Source: Porticoccus sp950063125
GTDB taxonomy: Bacteria; Pseudomonadota; Gammaproteobacteria; Pseudomonadales; Porticoccaceae
Direction: 5' to 3' (one strand)
DNA: 64,000 bases
NCBI RefSeq assembly: GCF_963973895.1
Contig: NZ_CAXBBF010000003.1
Under the pieces are notes generated by a model. That model ran no database searches. It was not told the origin of the DNA and saw only the letters and a list, made by a program, of their open reading frames with translations. This document shows, piece after piece, positions 17,051 to 26,744 of the stretch. Position 1 is the first letter of the stretch, and every line of letters begins with the position of its first letter. The translations under genes and the position numbers were made by a program.

Positions 17051-19471
17051 TTAGACGTCAAGATTGGTTACCGATAGCGCATTGGTTTCAATAAACAGCC
17101 GACGTGGTTCTACCTGGTCACCCATCAGCGTATTGAACATCTGATCCGCAGCAATCGCGTCCTCAATCGTCACTCTGAGCATTCGGCGGGTTTCCGGATT
17201 CATAGTGGTATCCCAAAGCTGTTCAGGGTTCATTTCTCCCAGCCCCTTGTAGCGCTGAACATTGTAACCACGGCGCGATTCGCCCATAAGCCAGGTAAGG
17301 GTTTCACTAAAGCTGGTGACCGGTTTACTGCGGTCACCCCGCTGGACATACGCACCCTCTTCAATCAGGCCGTGCAACTGTCTGCCCAATGCGACAATCG
17401 CACCATATTCGCCCGAGGCAAAAAATTCATGGTTAAACCGATAATTGGTCGGTACACCATGGGCGGTCAACTCGACAACAGGCAAAAAGGTATGCCGTTC
17501 AGGATCCTCAATGACACTTACCTTGTAACGGTGACTACCGGCAATATTGTCCTGTTCAAACGAACCGGCCAGTTTCTCGCTCCATTTCTCGACAACCGCT
17601 CGGTCAGAAAGCTGGCGAGGTTCAAGGACGGGGGTATCAATCAATTTTTGCAGTACACTCTCCGGATAAACCCGCGACATCCGATCGATGATATTCATTA
17701 CGCGGCGATAGTCTGCAACCAGACTTTCCAGTGCAGGACCACTGATGGGCGGGGCCTCCGCCGTCACATGAAGACTTGCCGATTCGAGGGCAGACTGTGT
17801 CAGGAAGGCAGTCAGAGACTGGTCATCTTTAAGATATTGCTCCTGTTTTCCCTTGCTGATTTTATACAGCGGCGGTTGAGCGATATAGATGTGTCCCCTT
17901 TCGACCAATTCCCGCATTTGCCGGAAGAAAAAAGTGAGCAACAGGGTGCGGATGTGTGAACCATCGACATCGGCATCCGTCATGATCAGAATCGTGTGGT
18001 AACGAAGCTTATCGGGGTTGAACTCTTCCGTACCAATGCCACAACCCAGAGCGGTGATCAGTGTGCCCACTTCCGCACTCGATAACATTTTATCGAAACG
18101 GGCCTTTTCTACGTTGAGGATTTTTCCCTTCAGGGGAAGAATGGCTTGAGTTCGGCGATCCCTGCCTTGCTTGGCTGAGCCACCCGCAGAATCACCCTCC
18201 ACCAGGTACAGCTCGGAAAATGCCGGGTCTTTTTCCTGACAATCTGCCAGTTTTCCAGGCAATCCGGCGATATCCAGCGCACCCTTGCGACGAGTCATAT
18301 CACGGGCTTTACGGGCAGCCTCCCTTGCCCTGGCGGCATCCACCATCTTATTGACGATACTTCTGGCATCCTGGGGGTTTTCCAAAAGGTAGTCCATGAA
18401 ATTACTACCCATCTCTTGCTCAACAGCGGTTTTTACTTCTGAACTGACCAGTTTGTCTTTGGTTTGTGAGGAAAATTTTGGATCGGGCACTTTAACAGAA
18501 ACAATCCCGGTCAACCCTTCTCGGGCATCATCCCCGGTAGTATTAACTTTGGCATTTTTTCCGAGTCCCTCTTTTTCGATATAGGTATTGAGACTTCTCG
18601 TTAACGCCGCCCGAAATCCAGCCAGATGGGTACCACCATCGCGTTGCGGAATGTTGTTGGTATAACAGAAGATATTTTCCTGAAAACTATCATTCCACTG
18701 CAGGGCCACCTCGACACCGGTCCCGTCTTCACGCTGAACATCAAAATGCATGACCTGATTGATCGTTGCTTTGTTGGTGTTCAAATATTCCACAAAAGCC
18801 TTGAGTCCACCTTCATACTGATAAATGTCCTCTTTACCACTCCGCTCATCAAGCAGCACAATGCGTACACCTGAATTGAGAAATGACAGCTCCCGGAGCC
18901 GTTTGGCCAAAATTTCGTAATGAAACTTGATGTTGGTAAAGGTCTCTGTAGAGGGGACAAAGTGAATCGTCGTACCGGTTTCACTTGTATCACCTACCAC
19001 CGCCAGGGGCTCTTGTGGTACTCCATGCCGGTAAACCTGTTCATAGATATGCCCACCGCGCCTGATGGTCAGCTTTAGTTCAGTTGACAATGCATTGACC
19101 ACTGAAATCCCGACTCCGTGTAGCCCCCCGGACACCTTATAGCTATTTTCGTCAAATTTTCCACCGGCGTGAAGCACTGTCATAATGACTTCAGCAGCAG
19201 ACACGCCTTCTTCGTGCATTTCCGTGGGGATACCCCGACCATTGTCAGACACCGAAATGGATTCATCGGGATGGATTACTACTCTGATTTCTGAGCAATG
19301 GCCTGCAAGGCCCTCATCAATGGAGTTATCAACAATTTCAAACACCATGTGGTGCAAACCAGTACCATCATCAGTATCGCCGATATACATCCCCGGGCGT
19401 TTTCTTACAGCATCAAGGCCCTTCAGAACCTTGATACTGGAAGAATCATAGCTATTTTGTTCATCAGTCAT
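17051..19471 (-). CDS. gyrB: DNA gyrase subunit B
   Basis: The 806-residue ATPase subunit of gyrase introduces negative supercoils with GyrA. The GHKL ATPase motif DNSIDEGLAGHC and the lysine loop SSQTKDKLVS are present, and the TOPRIM domain shows EGDSAGGSAKQG and the metal-binding DADVDGSHIRTLLLTFFFR (core DADVDGSHIR). The length is that of E. coli GyrB, including the insert between TOPRIM and tail. The ATG at 19471 gives the standard MTDEQNSYDSSSIKVLKGL-type start; a TTG six codons upstream is possible. It is the last gene of the dnaA-dnaN-recF-gyrB run. Confidence 0.97.
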   Translation of the reverse strand: MTDEQNSYDSSSIKVLKGLDAVRKRPGMYIGDTDDGTGLHHMVFEIVDNSIDEGLAGHCSEIRVVIHPDESISVSDNGRGIPTEMHEEGVSAAEVIMTVLHAGGKFDENSYKVSGGLHGVGISVVNALSTELKLTIRRGGHIYEQVYRHGVPQEPLAVVGDTSETGTTIHFVPSTETFTNIKFHYEILAKRLRELSFLNSGVRIVLLDERSGKEDIYQYEGGLKAFVEYLNTNKATINQVMHFDVQREDGTGVEVALQWNDSFQENIFCYTNNIPQRDGGTHLAGFRAALTRSLNTYIEKEGLGKNAKVNTTGDDAREGLTGIVSVKVPDPKFSSQTKDKLVSSEVKTAVEQEMGSNFMDYLLENPQDARSIVNKMVDAARAREAARKARDMTRRKGALDIAGLPGKLADCQEKDPAFSELYLVEGDSAGGSAKQGRDRRTQAILPLKGKILNVEKARFDKMLSSAEVGTLITALGCGIGTEEFNPDKLRYHTILIMTDADVDGSHIRTLLLTFFFRQMRELVERGHIYIAQPPLYKISKGKQEQYLKDDQSLTAFLTQSALESASLHVTAEAPPISGPALESLVADYRRVMNIIDRMSRVYPESVLQKLIDTPVLEPRQLSDRAVVEKWSEKLAGSFEQDNIAGSHRYKVSVIEDPERHTFLPVVELTAHGVPTNYRFNHEFFASGEYGAIVALGRQLHGLIEEGAYVQRGDRSKPVTSFSETLTWLMGESRRGYNVQRYKGLGEMNPEQLWDTTMNPETRRMLRVTIEDAIAADQMFNTLMGDQVEPRRLFIETNALSVTNLDV

Positions 19472-19512
19472 AGGTGGAGCCCCTAACAATCGTGTTAATT
19501 TCTGGACGTAAA

Positions 19513-20616
19513 TTACTCAGTGCCATGCTCTTCCCGAACAGAACCCTGTTCCACGTGGAACAACCTCAGGTCGCTTGTCGACCCAGACCAGAGATCCAAT
19601 AGATCCCTCCGCTCTACGCCGGTGACGAAAATCTGCGCACCGAGAGCGCTGAGCTTTTCACAAACCTGTTGCCTGTGTTTTATATCCAGTTCTGCAGGTA
19701 GATCATCTATCAAATAAAGGCCGGACCGACCGGTTTTATTATAAAAAAGATAACCTTGTGCAACCTGCATAGCTGTCGCCAGCACTTTTAGCTGTCCGCG
19801 GGATAGAATATCGCTGACATTCTGTTTCTTTATCCTGATCCGCAAATCTGCACGGTGGGGGCCATGATGGGTGGTTTTTAGTAGACGATCTCTCGGGCGA
19901 TCTCTGTGCAGCACCTCGGCCAGACCCACCGCTTCATCCCAGCCAGGATGAACAGCGAAATCCACATCACCCAAATCTTTAGACAGCTCACAAGCCACCT
20001 GTTTGACTATGGGTAACAAATCATTGAGATAGGCATTTCTCGAGGTGTTTATCTGTTGCGCGAGATCGACAAATTCAGTATCCCATACAGCCAACATCTG
20101 TTCGTCTATTCTATCATGTCGCATTAGCGAATTGCGTTGTTTCAGTACACGCTGATAGCGTCGTACCAACTGTTTGTAGTTGTGTTCCACGTGGAACACG
20201 CCCCAATCGATAAATCGACGTCGATATTGAGGCCCACCACCAATCAGGTCAAAGCCCTCGGCATTTAAAAGCAACAACGGCAAAGTTTCAGCAAGAGCCG
20301 ATGCGGCGGCAATTTGTTGTCCATTTATTTTGAATAAAAAATCGCCCTGGCGGCCGCGAGAAACACCTATCGGGGTTGAAATACCCGCAGATTCCCGCAA
20401 ACCATACGCGGTACAGACTTGCTCTTGGGTATTGATGACGGTATTGAGAACACGGCTTCGGAAAGAACGGCCACGACCCAACAAAAAAATTGCCTCAAGG
20501 AGGCTGGTCTTCCCGCTACCGTTGGGGCCGTGGAAAAGATTCACCTGCGGAGAAAGAGACAGCTGAATGTGCTTCAGATTTCTCAATCCGTGCACATGCA
20601 ACTGTTTAAGATACAT
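19513..20616 (-). CDS. recF: DNA replication and repair protein RecF
   Basis: An SMC-like ATPase that helps load RecA at single-strand gaps with RecO and RecR. The Walker A is GPNGSGKTS at residues 30-38, the ABC-type signature region is LSRGQLKVLATAMQVAQG (core SRGQLKVLA), and Walker B is YLIDDLPAELD. At 367 residues it is normal in length. The coding sequence carries two perfect parS sites. It sits 37 bases after dnaN. Confidence 0.96.
   Translation of the reverse strand: MYLKQLHVHGLRNLKHIQLSLSPQVNLFHGPNGSGKTSLLEAIFLLGRGRSFRSRVLNTVINTQEQVCTAYGLRESAGISTPIGVSRGRQGDFLFKINGQQIAAASALAETLPLLLLNAEGFDLIGGGPQYRRRFIDWGVFHVEHNYKQLVRRYQRVLKQRNSLMRHDRIDEQMLAVWDTEFVDLAQQINTSRNAYLNDLLPIVKQVACELSKDLGDVDFAVHPGWDEAVGLAEVLHRDRPRDRLLKTTHHGPHRADLRIRIKKQNVSDILSRGQLKVLATAMQVAQGYLFYNKTGRSGLYLIDDLPAELDIKHRQQVCEKLSALGAQIFVTGVERRDLLDLWSGSTSDLRLFHVEQGSVREEHGTE
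19547..19562. other. parS centromere site 1 (inside recF)
   Basis: The sequence is TGTTCCACGTGGAACA, a perfect 16-bp palindrome identical to the Pseudomonas parS consensus bound by ParB. It lies near the 3' end of recF and is part of codons there. ParB encoded at 31.4 kb is the expected ligand. Confidence 0.93.
20183..20198. other. parS centromere site 2 (inside recF)
   Basis: A second perfect TGTTCCACGTGGAACA, extended by one base pair of symmetry on each side, lies 636 bases from site 1. Two exact copies within one gene are far beyond chance. Confidence 0.93.
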
Positions 20617-20653
20617 TGACTGCGTCTATTGTTATATCCAAAACCGATACACT

Positions 20654-21757
20654 CTATAGACGCATCGGCATTACCACGTAAACAGCACCCTCTGTCGCAG
20701 GGTCTTCAATCAGCGCACTGCTGTTTGCATCGGACAGGGTAAAGCGGACCTCTTCCCCACGTAAGACATTAAGCACATCAATGACATAGCTAACATTAAA
20801 ACCTATTTCCAATTCGCCAGCATCGTAGTTAACAGCTACGTCTTCCTGGGCCTCCTCCTGCTCCGGGTTATTCGCGGTCAACGTCAACAGGCCATCACTG
20901 AGGAGCAAACGCACACCGCGATATTTTTCATTGGAAAGGATCGCGGTGCGACTAAATGCCTGCCGCAACTCCTCCCTCCGACCGATGAGTTGTTTATTGC
21001 CACCCTTGGGCAAGACTCGCTGATAGTCAGGATAGGCGCCATCAACCAATTTTGAAGTAAAACGAAATTCTGGTGTTGAAACCCGTATGTGATTATTGCC
21101 AAGTACGACTTCAACCCCGGCATCCTCAACAAGCAGCCGGGACAGCTCCAAAACACCCTTGCGTGGAATGATGACCTGTAACGCGTTACTATCAGGACTC
21201 TCCAGGGGGGCGTCACGCATGGCCAGCCGATGACCATCCGTTGCAACAACCCGCACTCGGCCTTCACCGACCTCAAGTAGCATGCCATTCAGGTAGTAGC
21301 GTACATCCTGCTGGGCCATCGCAAACGCTGTGCTATCCAGCAATTGTTTGAAGGTTTGCTGACTCAGGGAAAACTCCCTGTTACCAGGACCATCTTCTAC
21401 ACTCGGAAATTCATTTGCCGGAAGTGTTGACAGGGTAAAACGGCTTCTGCCACTCGTAACCGTTGCACGACCCGCATCCACCGAGATAGTCAACTCTGCA
21501 CCCTCGGGCAGAGAACGACAAATATCCATCAACTTTCGACCAGGCACCGTGATTTCACCATCTATAACCGGACTGTCACCCAGATCCAGATAGCCAAGAA
21601 TTTCTACTTCAAGATCCGTTCCAGTTAACGACAAACGGCCTCCACTCAAGCCAATCAGCACATTTGATAGGATGGGTAAGGTCTGACGTCTTTCAACAAC
21701 GCCAACCACCAACTGCAGGGGCTTAAGAAAATCTTCTCGCGATACGGTGAACTTCAT
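20654..21757 (-). CDS. dnaN: DNA polymerase III beta sliding clamp
   Basis: A 367-residue clamp subunit whose dimer ring tethers polymerase III and partner proteins to DNA. It has the three-fold clamp architecture; the tail EGAVYVVMPMRL is the conserved C-terminal strand, and GHRLAMRDAPL and NEKYRGVRLLL mark the clamp domains. It starts at ATG, 94 bases from the dnaA stop, with a short hairpin (CACCTGA / TCAGGTG, 21842-21858) over the dnaA stop codon. Confidence 0.97.
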   Translation of the reverse strand: MKFTVSREDFLKPLQLVVGVVERRQTLPILSNVLIGLSGGRLSLTGTDLEVEILGYLDLGDSPVIDGEITVPGRKLMDICRSLPEGAELTISVDAGRATVTSGRSRFTLSTLPANEFPSVEDGPGNREFSLSQQTFKQLLDSTAFAMAQQDVRYYLNGMLLEVGEGRVRVVATDGHRLAMRDAPLESPDSNALQVIIPRKGVLELSRLLVEDAGVEVVLGNNHIRVSTPEFRFTSKLVDGAYPDYQRVLPKGGNKQLIGRREELRQAFSRTAILSNEKYRGVRLLLSDGLLTLTANNPEQEEAQEDVAVNYDAGELEIGFNVSYVIDVLNVLRGEEVRFTLSDANSSALIEDPATEGAVYVVMPMRL

Positions 21758-21851
21758 TAGCTATCTTCCAACAAGTAAATAAGGTCGGTTATCTGAGGGC
21801 TACTATTATGATCTATCCTGGATTCCGGGAACAGGTTTTGTCACCTGACAG

Positions 21852-23282
21852 TCAGGTGGTCAATGCCCGAAGTAGTTGCTTGAAGTCTTCACCTATATCA
21901 CGACTCGTTTCCTGCAACTCTTTGACCTTCCGGCAAGCATGGAGGACCGTTGTATGATCCCTACCACCGAAGGCCTCCCCTATTTCCGGCAAGCTGTGAT
22001 TTGTCAGCTCCTTGGCCAACGCCATTGCCACCTGCCGTGGTCTGGCGATTGACCGGCTTCTGCGTTTTGAAAGAAGCTCAGACAGTTTAACCTTGTAATA
22101 TTCAGACACCACCCGCTGGATATTATCGATGGTCACCAGTTTGTCCTGCAGGGCCAGGAGATCCCGAAGGGATTCACGAATCAGGTCGATATCTATGGTC
22201 CTACCGGTAAAGTGAGCACTTGCTATAACTCTTTTTAGAGCACCTTCAAGCTCTCGTACATTTGACCGGATGCGCTGGGCAATAAAAAAAGCAGCGTCGG
22301 TCGGCAATTCAACCTTTGCCTGGTGAGCCTTTTTAATAAGAATCGCTACGCGGGTTTCCAGCTCCGGTGGCTCTACCGCAACGGTCAGTCCCCACCCAAA
22401 ACGGGACTTGAGACGCTCTTCAAGGCCGTTTATTTCTTTTGGGTAACGGTCACAGGTCAGTATCATTTGCTGACCGCCCTCAAGGAGCGCATTGAAGGTA
22501 TGAAAAAACTCTTCCTGAGATCGCTCCTTGCCTGCAAAAAACTGGATGTCATCAATTAACAAAGCATCTACGGAACGGTAGAAGCGCTTGAAATCGTTGA
22601 TGGCATTTAACTGCAATGCCTTGACCATATCCGCAACAAAACGCTCAGAATGGAGATAAATAATCTTTGCATTGGGTTTCTGCAGACGCAGCGCATTGCC
22701 CACCGCATGCATCAAGTGGGTTTTCCCCAGCCCAACACCACCATAGATGAAAAGTGGGTTGTAAGAGCCGCCGGGGTTTTCAGCAATCTGCTTCGAGGCA
22801 GCCAGTGCCAGCTGGTTGGATTTCCCCTCGACAAAGGAAGAAAAGGTAAAAACCTCATTTATATTGCTTTGATGATTCAGTCCACCCTCAATACCACTGT
22901 TTCTGGAAGCGGCATGTGTCTGTGGGCGAGCCGGGATAGCAGCAGCCACTGGGACTGAGACAACGGCATCAACCTCCAGATCAGGAGATGGCCTCGATAC
23001 CGCCGCCCCCTGTTCCCTTTCATGAACACCTGATTCTACGGTGACGGCACATCGCTCCCCGCAAACCTGCTGATAAATATCGACGATTCGATCGAGAAAC
23101 TTGTCCGACACCCAGTCTTTCACAAAACGATTGGGTGCCAACAGACAGACGCTGTTTGAGGTGGTCGATCCCTCAGGCTGAGAGGTATCGAGTTTAAGTG
23201 GCCTTATCCAGGTATTAAATTGTTGTGCTGGCAACTCTTCCTGAAGATAACCAAGACACTTTTCCCATAAAATTTGAGCCAA
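21852..23282 (-). CDS. dnaA: Chromosomal replication initiator DnaA
   Basis: The AAA+ initiator opens oriC by binding DnaA boxes. Domain I (about residues 1-90) begins MAQILWEKCLGYLQEELP; domain II is a short variable linker to about 135; domain III has Walker A GGVGLGKTH at 181-189 and Walker B LLIDDIQF; domain IV ends with the DNA-binding signature GGRDHTTVLHACRKV. At 476 residues it is of normal size. The start codon is TTG at 23282, with AAGGGG seven bases upstream, a weak start that may limit its level. DnaA boxes in its upstream region suggest autoregulation. Confidence 0.97.
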   Translation of the reverse strand: MAQILWEKCLGYLQEELPAQQFNTWIRPLKLDTSQPEGSTTSNSVCLLAPNRFVKDWVSDKFLDRIVDIYQQVCGERCAVTVESGVHEREQGAAVSRPSPDLEVDAVVSVPVAAAIPARPQTHAASRNSGIEGGLNHQSNINEVFTFSSFVEGKSNQLALAASKQIAENPGGSYNPLFIYGGVGLGKTHLMHAVGNALRLQKPNAKIIYLHSERFVADMVKALQLNAINDFKRFYRSVDALLIDDIQFFAGKERSQEEFFHTFNALLEGGQQMILTCDRYPKEINGLEERLKSRFGWGLTVAVEPPELETRVAILIKKAHQAKVELPTDAAFFIAQRIRSNVRELEGALKRVIASAHFTGRTIDIDLIRESLRDLLALQDKLVTIDNIQRVVSEYYKVKLSELLSKRRSRSIARPRQVAMALAKELTNHSLPEIGEAFGGRDHTTVLHACRKVKELQETSRDIGEDFKQLLRALTT

Positions 23283-23625
23283 ACCAAACCCCTTCTTTGC
23301 TTTGTAGGCGGCACGAAAATGCGGATACTTCGCGTTGTTCTTATGGCCTCAGTCTAGCGATAAAAGGCTCAGTTATCCACACCTATCTGGCATTACCTTA
23401 ACAGGGATATAACTGAGTATATTTATATTTATCAGTAGGTTATATAATGCAAGAGGTTTTATGTTATACACAGAAAAAAAGTTTGTAATGGTTGTTTTTT
23501 AATCAAACACTGTGGATAACCTGTTATCAAAATGTGTGTTTACTGGGGATTTGCTGTCAAAGAGATAATATGAGCGGGCGCCGTTACTGGCCTGCAGTGA
23601 TTAATGACTGTCCGCCGAAAACAAG
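23283..23625. promoter_or_regulatory. dnaA upstream region with DnaA boxes and AT-rich DNA
   Basis: This 343-base gap between dnaA and mnmE has no gene. It has two perfect DnaA boxes, TTATCCACA at 23373-23381 (plus) and TGTGGATAA at 23511-23519 (minus), and TTATACACA at 23464-23472. Between the first two plus-strand boxes lies a very AT-rich stretch (about 23408-23450). This fits a DnaA-autoregulated promoter, and it could also be part of an origin. Confidence 0.75.
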
Positions 23626-24999
23626 TCATTTTCCGATGCAAAAACTGGAAAAAATTTCACCCAGCAGATCATCCGAAGTAAACTCTCCTGTGATTTCGGC
23701 CAGGCACTGCTGGGCCAAACGCAAGTCTTCGGCAAGCAGCTCGCCCGCACCAGCCTCATTGAGTTGTTTTTCACCGCTACACAGATATTGTTGGGTACGC
23801 TGCAGAGCATCGAGATGGCGCCGTCTGGCGGTAAACCCCCCCGCCCCACTGCCCGAATAACCCATGCACTGCTTGAGATGATCAACCAGATAATCCAGAC
23901 CACGGCTATGTTTGGCTGAGAGCATCACTACCGGATACCCCTGATTATCTGTAATACCCACCGGGATCCCCGACGCATCCGCTTTGTTCAGGATGAAACT
24001 GATATTGTCGGCCTGTGGAAACCTGCTGAAATACTCCGGCCAGTTCTTTTGTGGATCCAGCGAGTAGGGTTGACTGCTGTCCACCACAAACAGAACACGA
24101 TCCGCTTCTTCTATTGCCTGCCAGGCCCGACGAATACCTTCCCGCTCAATAGGATCAGCAGACTCGCGCAAGCCCGCCGTGTCGATGACATGCAGCGGCA
24201 TCCCATCCAGGTTGATCTCCTCCCGCAATAAATCCCTGGTAGTACCCTCTATATCGGTGACGATGGCACTGTCCCTACCCGACAGCGCATTAAGCAAGCT
24301 GGACTTGCCGGCATTGGGCTTGCCTGCAATAACGACCGTCATACCCTCTTTCAGCAGAGCACCCTGTGTTGCTTGATGAAAAACCTGATCAAGCTGAGTA
24401 ACGATCTCATGTAAATCTGCACTGACCCGGCCATCAGCCAAAAAGTCGATTTCCTCCTCGGGGAAATCAATGGCCGCTTCCACATAAACCCGCAGACCGG
24501 TCAATGCCTCCAGTAATTGGTGGATCTTGGTGGAAAAGGCCCCCTGCAGAGAACGGACTGCACAACGGGCGGCCTGTACCGAGGTGGCACTAATGAGATC
24601 GGCAATGGCTTCGGCCTGAGTCAGATCGAGCTTGTCGTTGAGGAAAGCACGCTGTGAAAACTCACCGGGCAAGGCGAGCCTGGCACCCAGCTCAACAGCC
24701 CGCTGTAGCAGTATATCCATGATGACTGGACCACCATGCCCCTGCAGTTCGAGCACATGTTCTCCGGTAAAGGAGTGGGGGGCAGGAAAATAAATCGCCA
24801 GACCGCGATCAATAACCTGATGATTGCCGTCGTGAAAGTCTGTAAAAACGGCTTTGCGCGGTTCCAGGCTCTTCCCAATCAACCCCTCGACAAATGGGCC
24901 CAGTGCGGCCCCCGAAATACGTATCATGCCGACCCCACCGCGGCCCGGCGGGGTCGCCACTGCGACAATAACATCATGATCGTGACTGGGGCTGTTCAT
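23626..24999 (-). CDS. mnmE: tRNA modification GTPase MnmE
   Basis: With MnmG it installs the (carboxymethyl)aminomethyl group on U34 of several tRNAs. The 457-residue protein has the N-terminal tetrahydrofolate-binding domain, then a G domain with GKPNAGKSS (226-234), the G2 loop IEGTTRD, DTAG and NKAD, and ends with the catalytic C-terminal FCIGK. All signatures are intact. It is read toward dnaA, the reverse of the usual Pseudomonas-type arrangement, and a terminator separates it from yidC, so it needs its own promoter. Confidence 0.97.
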   Translation of the reverse strand: MNSPSHDHDVIVAVATPPGRGGVGMIRISGAALGPFVEGLIGKSLEPRKAVFTDFHDGNHQVIDRGLAIYFPAPHSFTGEHVLELQGHGGPVIMDILLQRAVELGARLALPGEFSQRAFLNDKLDLTQAEAIADLISATSVQAARCAVRSLQGAFSTKIHQLLEALTGLRVYVEAAIDFPEEEIDFLADGRVSADLHEIVTQLDQVFHQATQGALLKEGMTVVIAGKPNAGKSSLLNALSGRDSAIVTDIEGTTRDLLREEINLDGMPLHVIDTAGLRESADPIEREGIRRAWQAIEEADRVLFVVDSSQPYSLDPQKNWPEYFSRFPQADNISFILNKADASGIPVGITDNQGYPVVMLSAKHSRGLDYLVDHLKQCMGYSGSGAGGFTARRRHLDALQRTQQYLCSGEKQLNEAGAGELLAEDLRLAQQCLAEITGEFTSDDLLGEIFSSFCIGK

Positions 25000-25005
25000 G
25001 TATCA

Positions 25006-25030
25006 CCAAAAAGGCTCCCGGAGGAGCCTT
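25006..25030 (-). terminator. Intrinsic terminator after yidC
   Basis: A perfect 8-bp stem AAGGCTCC / GGAGCCTT with a 4-base loop is followed on the minus strand by TTTTT. It ends the rpmH-rnpA-yidD-yidC transcript before mnmE. Confidence 0.85.
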
Positions 25031-25037
25031 GAAGTAT

Positions 25038-26738
25038 TTATTTCTTTTTCGCCGAAGCCGCTTCTATCTGACGGGTGATCATCCACTGTTGAAGGATCGA
25101 AAGAAGGTTGTTTACTGTCCAGTAAAGCACCAACCCGGCCGGAAAAAACATAAAGAAAAAAGTAAAGGCAATTGGCATCATTTGCATGATTTTTGCCTGT
25201 GTGGGATCTGGGGGCGTAGGGTTCAGTTTCTGCTGAACATACATACTGGCACCCATTAACAACGGCAGAATAAACAGCGGATCCTTGACGGATAAATCCT
25301 GAATCCAGAGAATCCAGGGTGCATGTCGCAACTCCACACTCTCAAATAATACCCAGTAAAGCGCAATGAAAACAGGCATCTGCACCAGGATAGGCAGGCA
25401 CCCACCCATGGGATTGACCTTTTCCCGTTTGTACAGGTTCATTGTCTCCTGGGAGAGTTTCTGGCGATCATCCCCATAGAGATCTTTCAGGCGCATCATT
25501 TCTGGCTGCAAGCGACGCATGTTCGCCATGGAACGATAGCTGGTAGCAGAGAGTTTATAGAATGCCGCCTTGATAAAGATGGTCAAAAGGATGATCGACC
25601 AACCCCAGTTGCCGATCAATTCGTGCAGCTGGTAGAGCACCCAGAACAGGGGTTTGGAAACCCACCAGAGCCAACCGTAATCTACGGTCAAATCCAGGTA
25701 AGGGGAAATTTTCTCCAGCCTGTATTGATCCTTGGGGCCAGCATAAAATGCGGCTTTGAACTCCCCGGTAGTGCCGGGTTCAACTGATGTCTGAGGCGAA
25801 GTAAAACCTATGGCGTAAAGATCCTGGTTGCCAAGCTGGCGCAGGGAAAAGGTATTGGTTGTTGATTGATCCGGGATCCAGGCACTGATGAAATAGTGTT
25901 GAATCATTGCAACCCAGCCACCTGTCAGGCTGTCCTTGAATGGTTTTTCAGCGAGATCGCCGAAATCGAGCTTTTTGTAGTTTTCTTCCGTAGTGCGCAA
26001 CGCTGCGCCAACATAGGGGTTCATCCCCATTCCGGTGGCCACCTGGGGCTCATGGCTATCGCGCTTGATCTGGCCAAACAAGCCCGCCTTCCAGTTATCA
26101 GTACCCCGATTGTCGACCAGATAGCTCACCTCAATCAGGTGGTCGCCCCGGGTAAAACTGAACCGTTTGGTGATGGTGACGTCATTCTGCTGGAAAACCA
26201 TGTCAACATGAAGCTCATCAGCATCTCCAGCGAGTTGATAATCATTTTTTGCGGCCTTGAAGAGCGGACGGCCCTCCGTGTTATCTGTGCCGTCGACGCC
26301 GATCAGGCCACTTTGTGCAATATAAGTCGTACTGGCTGTCTGATTGAGCAGCACAAAAGGTGGGGAATCCTTTTCCAGCTCCGTCAAATGCTCTGGCAAC
26401 GAAACCCGAACAATATCGCCACCCCGGGTGTCAATCAAGACATTGAGCACATCCGTGGATACAGATAACAGACGGTCTGTCGTCGTTTCGGATTCGGTCG
26501 ATTCAACGGGTGTTGACGTTACCGAAGAAGTATCACTTTGTAGTGTAGGTATTTCGTTTTCAGCAGAAGCCGGTGTTCTGTCACTGGGTGCTTGTGGCAT
26601 CTCCGGGGCCAAGACAGTTTCTTCAGAAACAGGAGTCTGATTTGCCTCTTGAGTGCTCTGAAAGGTATCCCACTCAAGAAACAACATATATAGCACTATC
26701 AGCATGCCAGCTATCAGTAATGAACGTTGCCAATCCAT
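25038..26738 (-). CDS. yidC: Membrane protein insertase YidC
   Basis: An inner-membrane insertase for Sec-dependent and Sec-independent membrane proteins such as F0 subunit c. There is an N-terminal membrane segment (residues 4-20), a Ser/Thr/Glu-rich linker, a large periplasmic domain to about residue 340, and a C-terminal core of five helices with the hydrophilic-groove Arg in the FYKLSATSYRSMANMR region (core TSYRSMANMR). The cytoplasmic loop KVNPMGGCLPILVQMPVFIALYWVL (core NPMGGCLPILVQMP) is typical. I chose the MDWQR start at 26738; the ATG two codons earlier (26744) abuts the yidD stop and is equally possible. Confidence 0.95.
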   Translation of the reverse strand: MDWQRSLLIAGMLIVLYMLFLEWDTFQSTQEANQTPVSEETVLAPEMPQAPSDRTPASAENEIPTLQSDTSSVTSTPVESTESETTTDRLLSVSTDVLNVLIDTRGGDIVRVSLPEHLTELEKDSPPFVLLNQTASTTYIAQSGLIGVDGTDNTEGRPLFKAAKNDYQLAGDADELHVDMVFQQNDVTITKRFSFTRGDHLIEVSYLVDNRGTDNWKAGLFGQIKRDSHEPQVATGMGMNPYVGAALRTTEENYKKLDFGDLAEKPFKDSLTGGWVAMIQHYFISAWIPDQSTTNTFSLRQLGNQDLYAIGFTSPQTSVEPGTTGEFKAAFYAGPKDQYRLEKISPYLDLTVDYGWLWWVSKPLFWVLYQLHELIGNWGWSIILLTIFIKAAFYKLSATSYRSMANMRRLQPEMMRLKDLYGDDRQKLSQETMNLYKREKVNPMGGCLPILVQMPVFIALYWVLFESVELRHAPWILWIQDLSVKDPLFILPLLMGASMYVQQKLNPTPPDPTQAKIMQMMPIAFTFFFMFFPAGLVLYWTVNNLLSILQQWMITRQIEAASAKKK

Positions 26739-26744
26739 AGTCAT

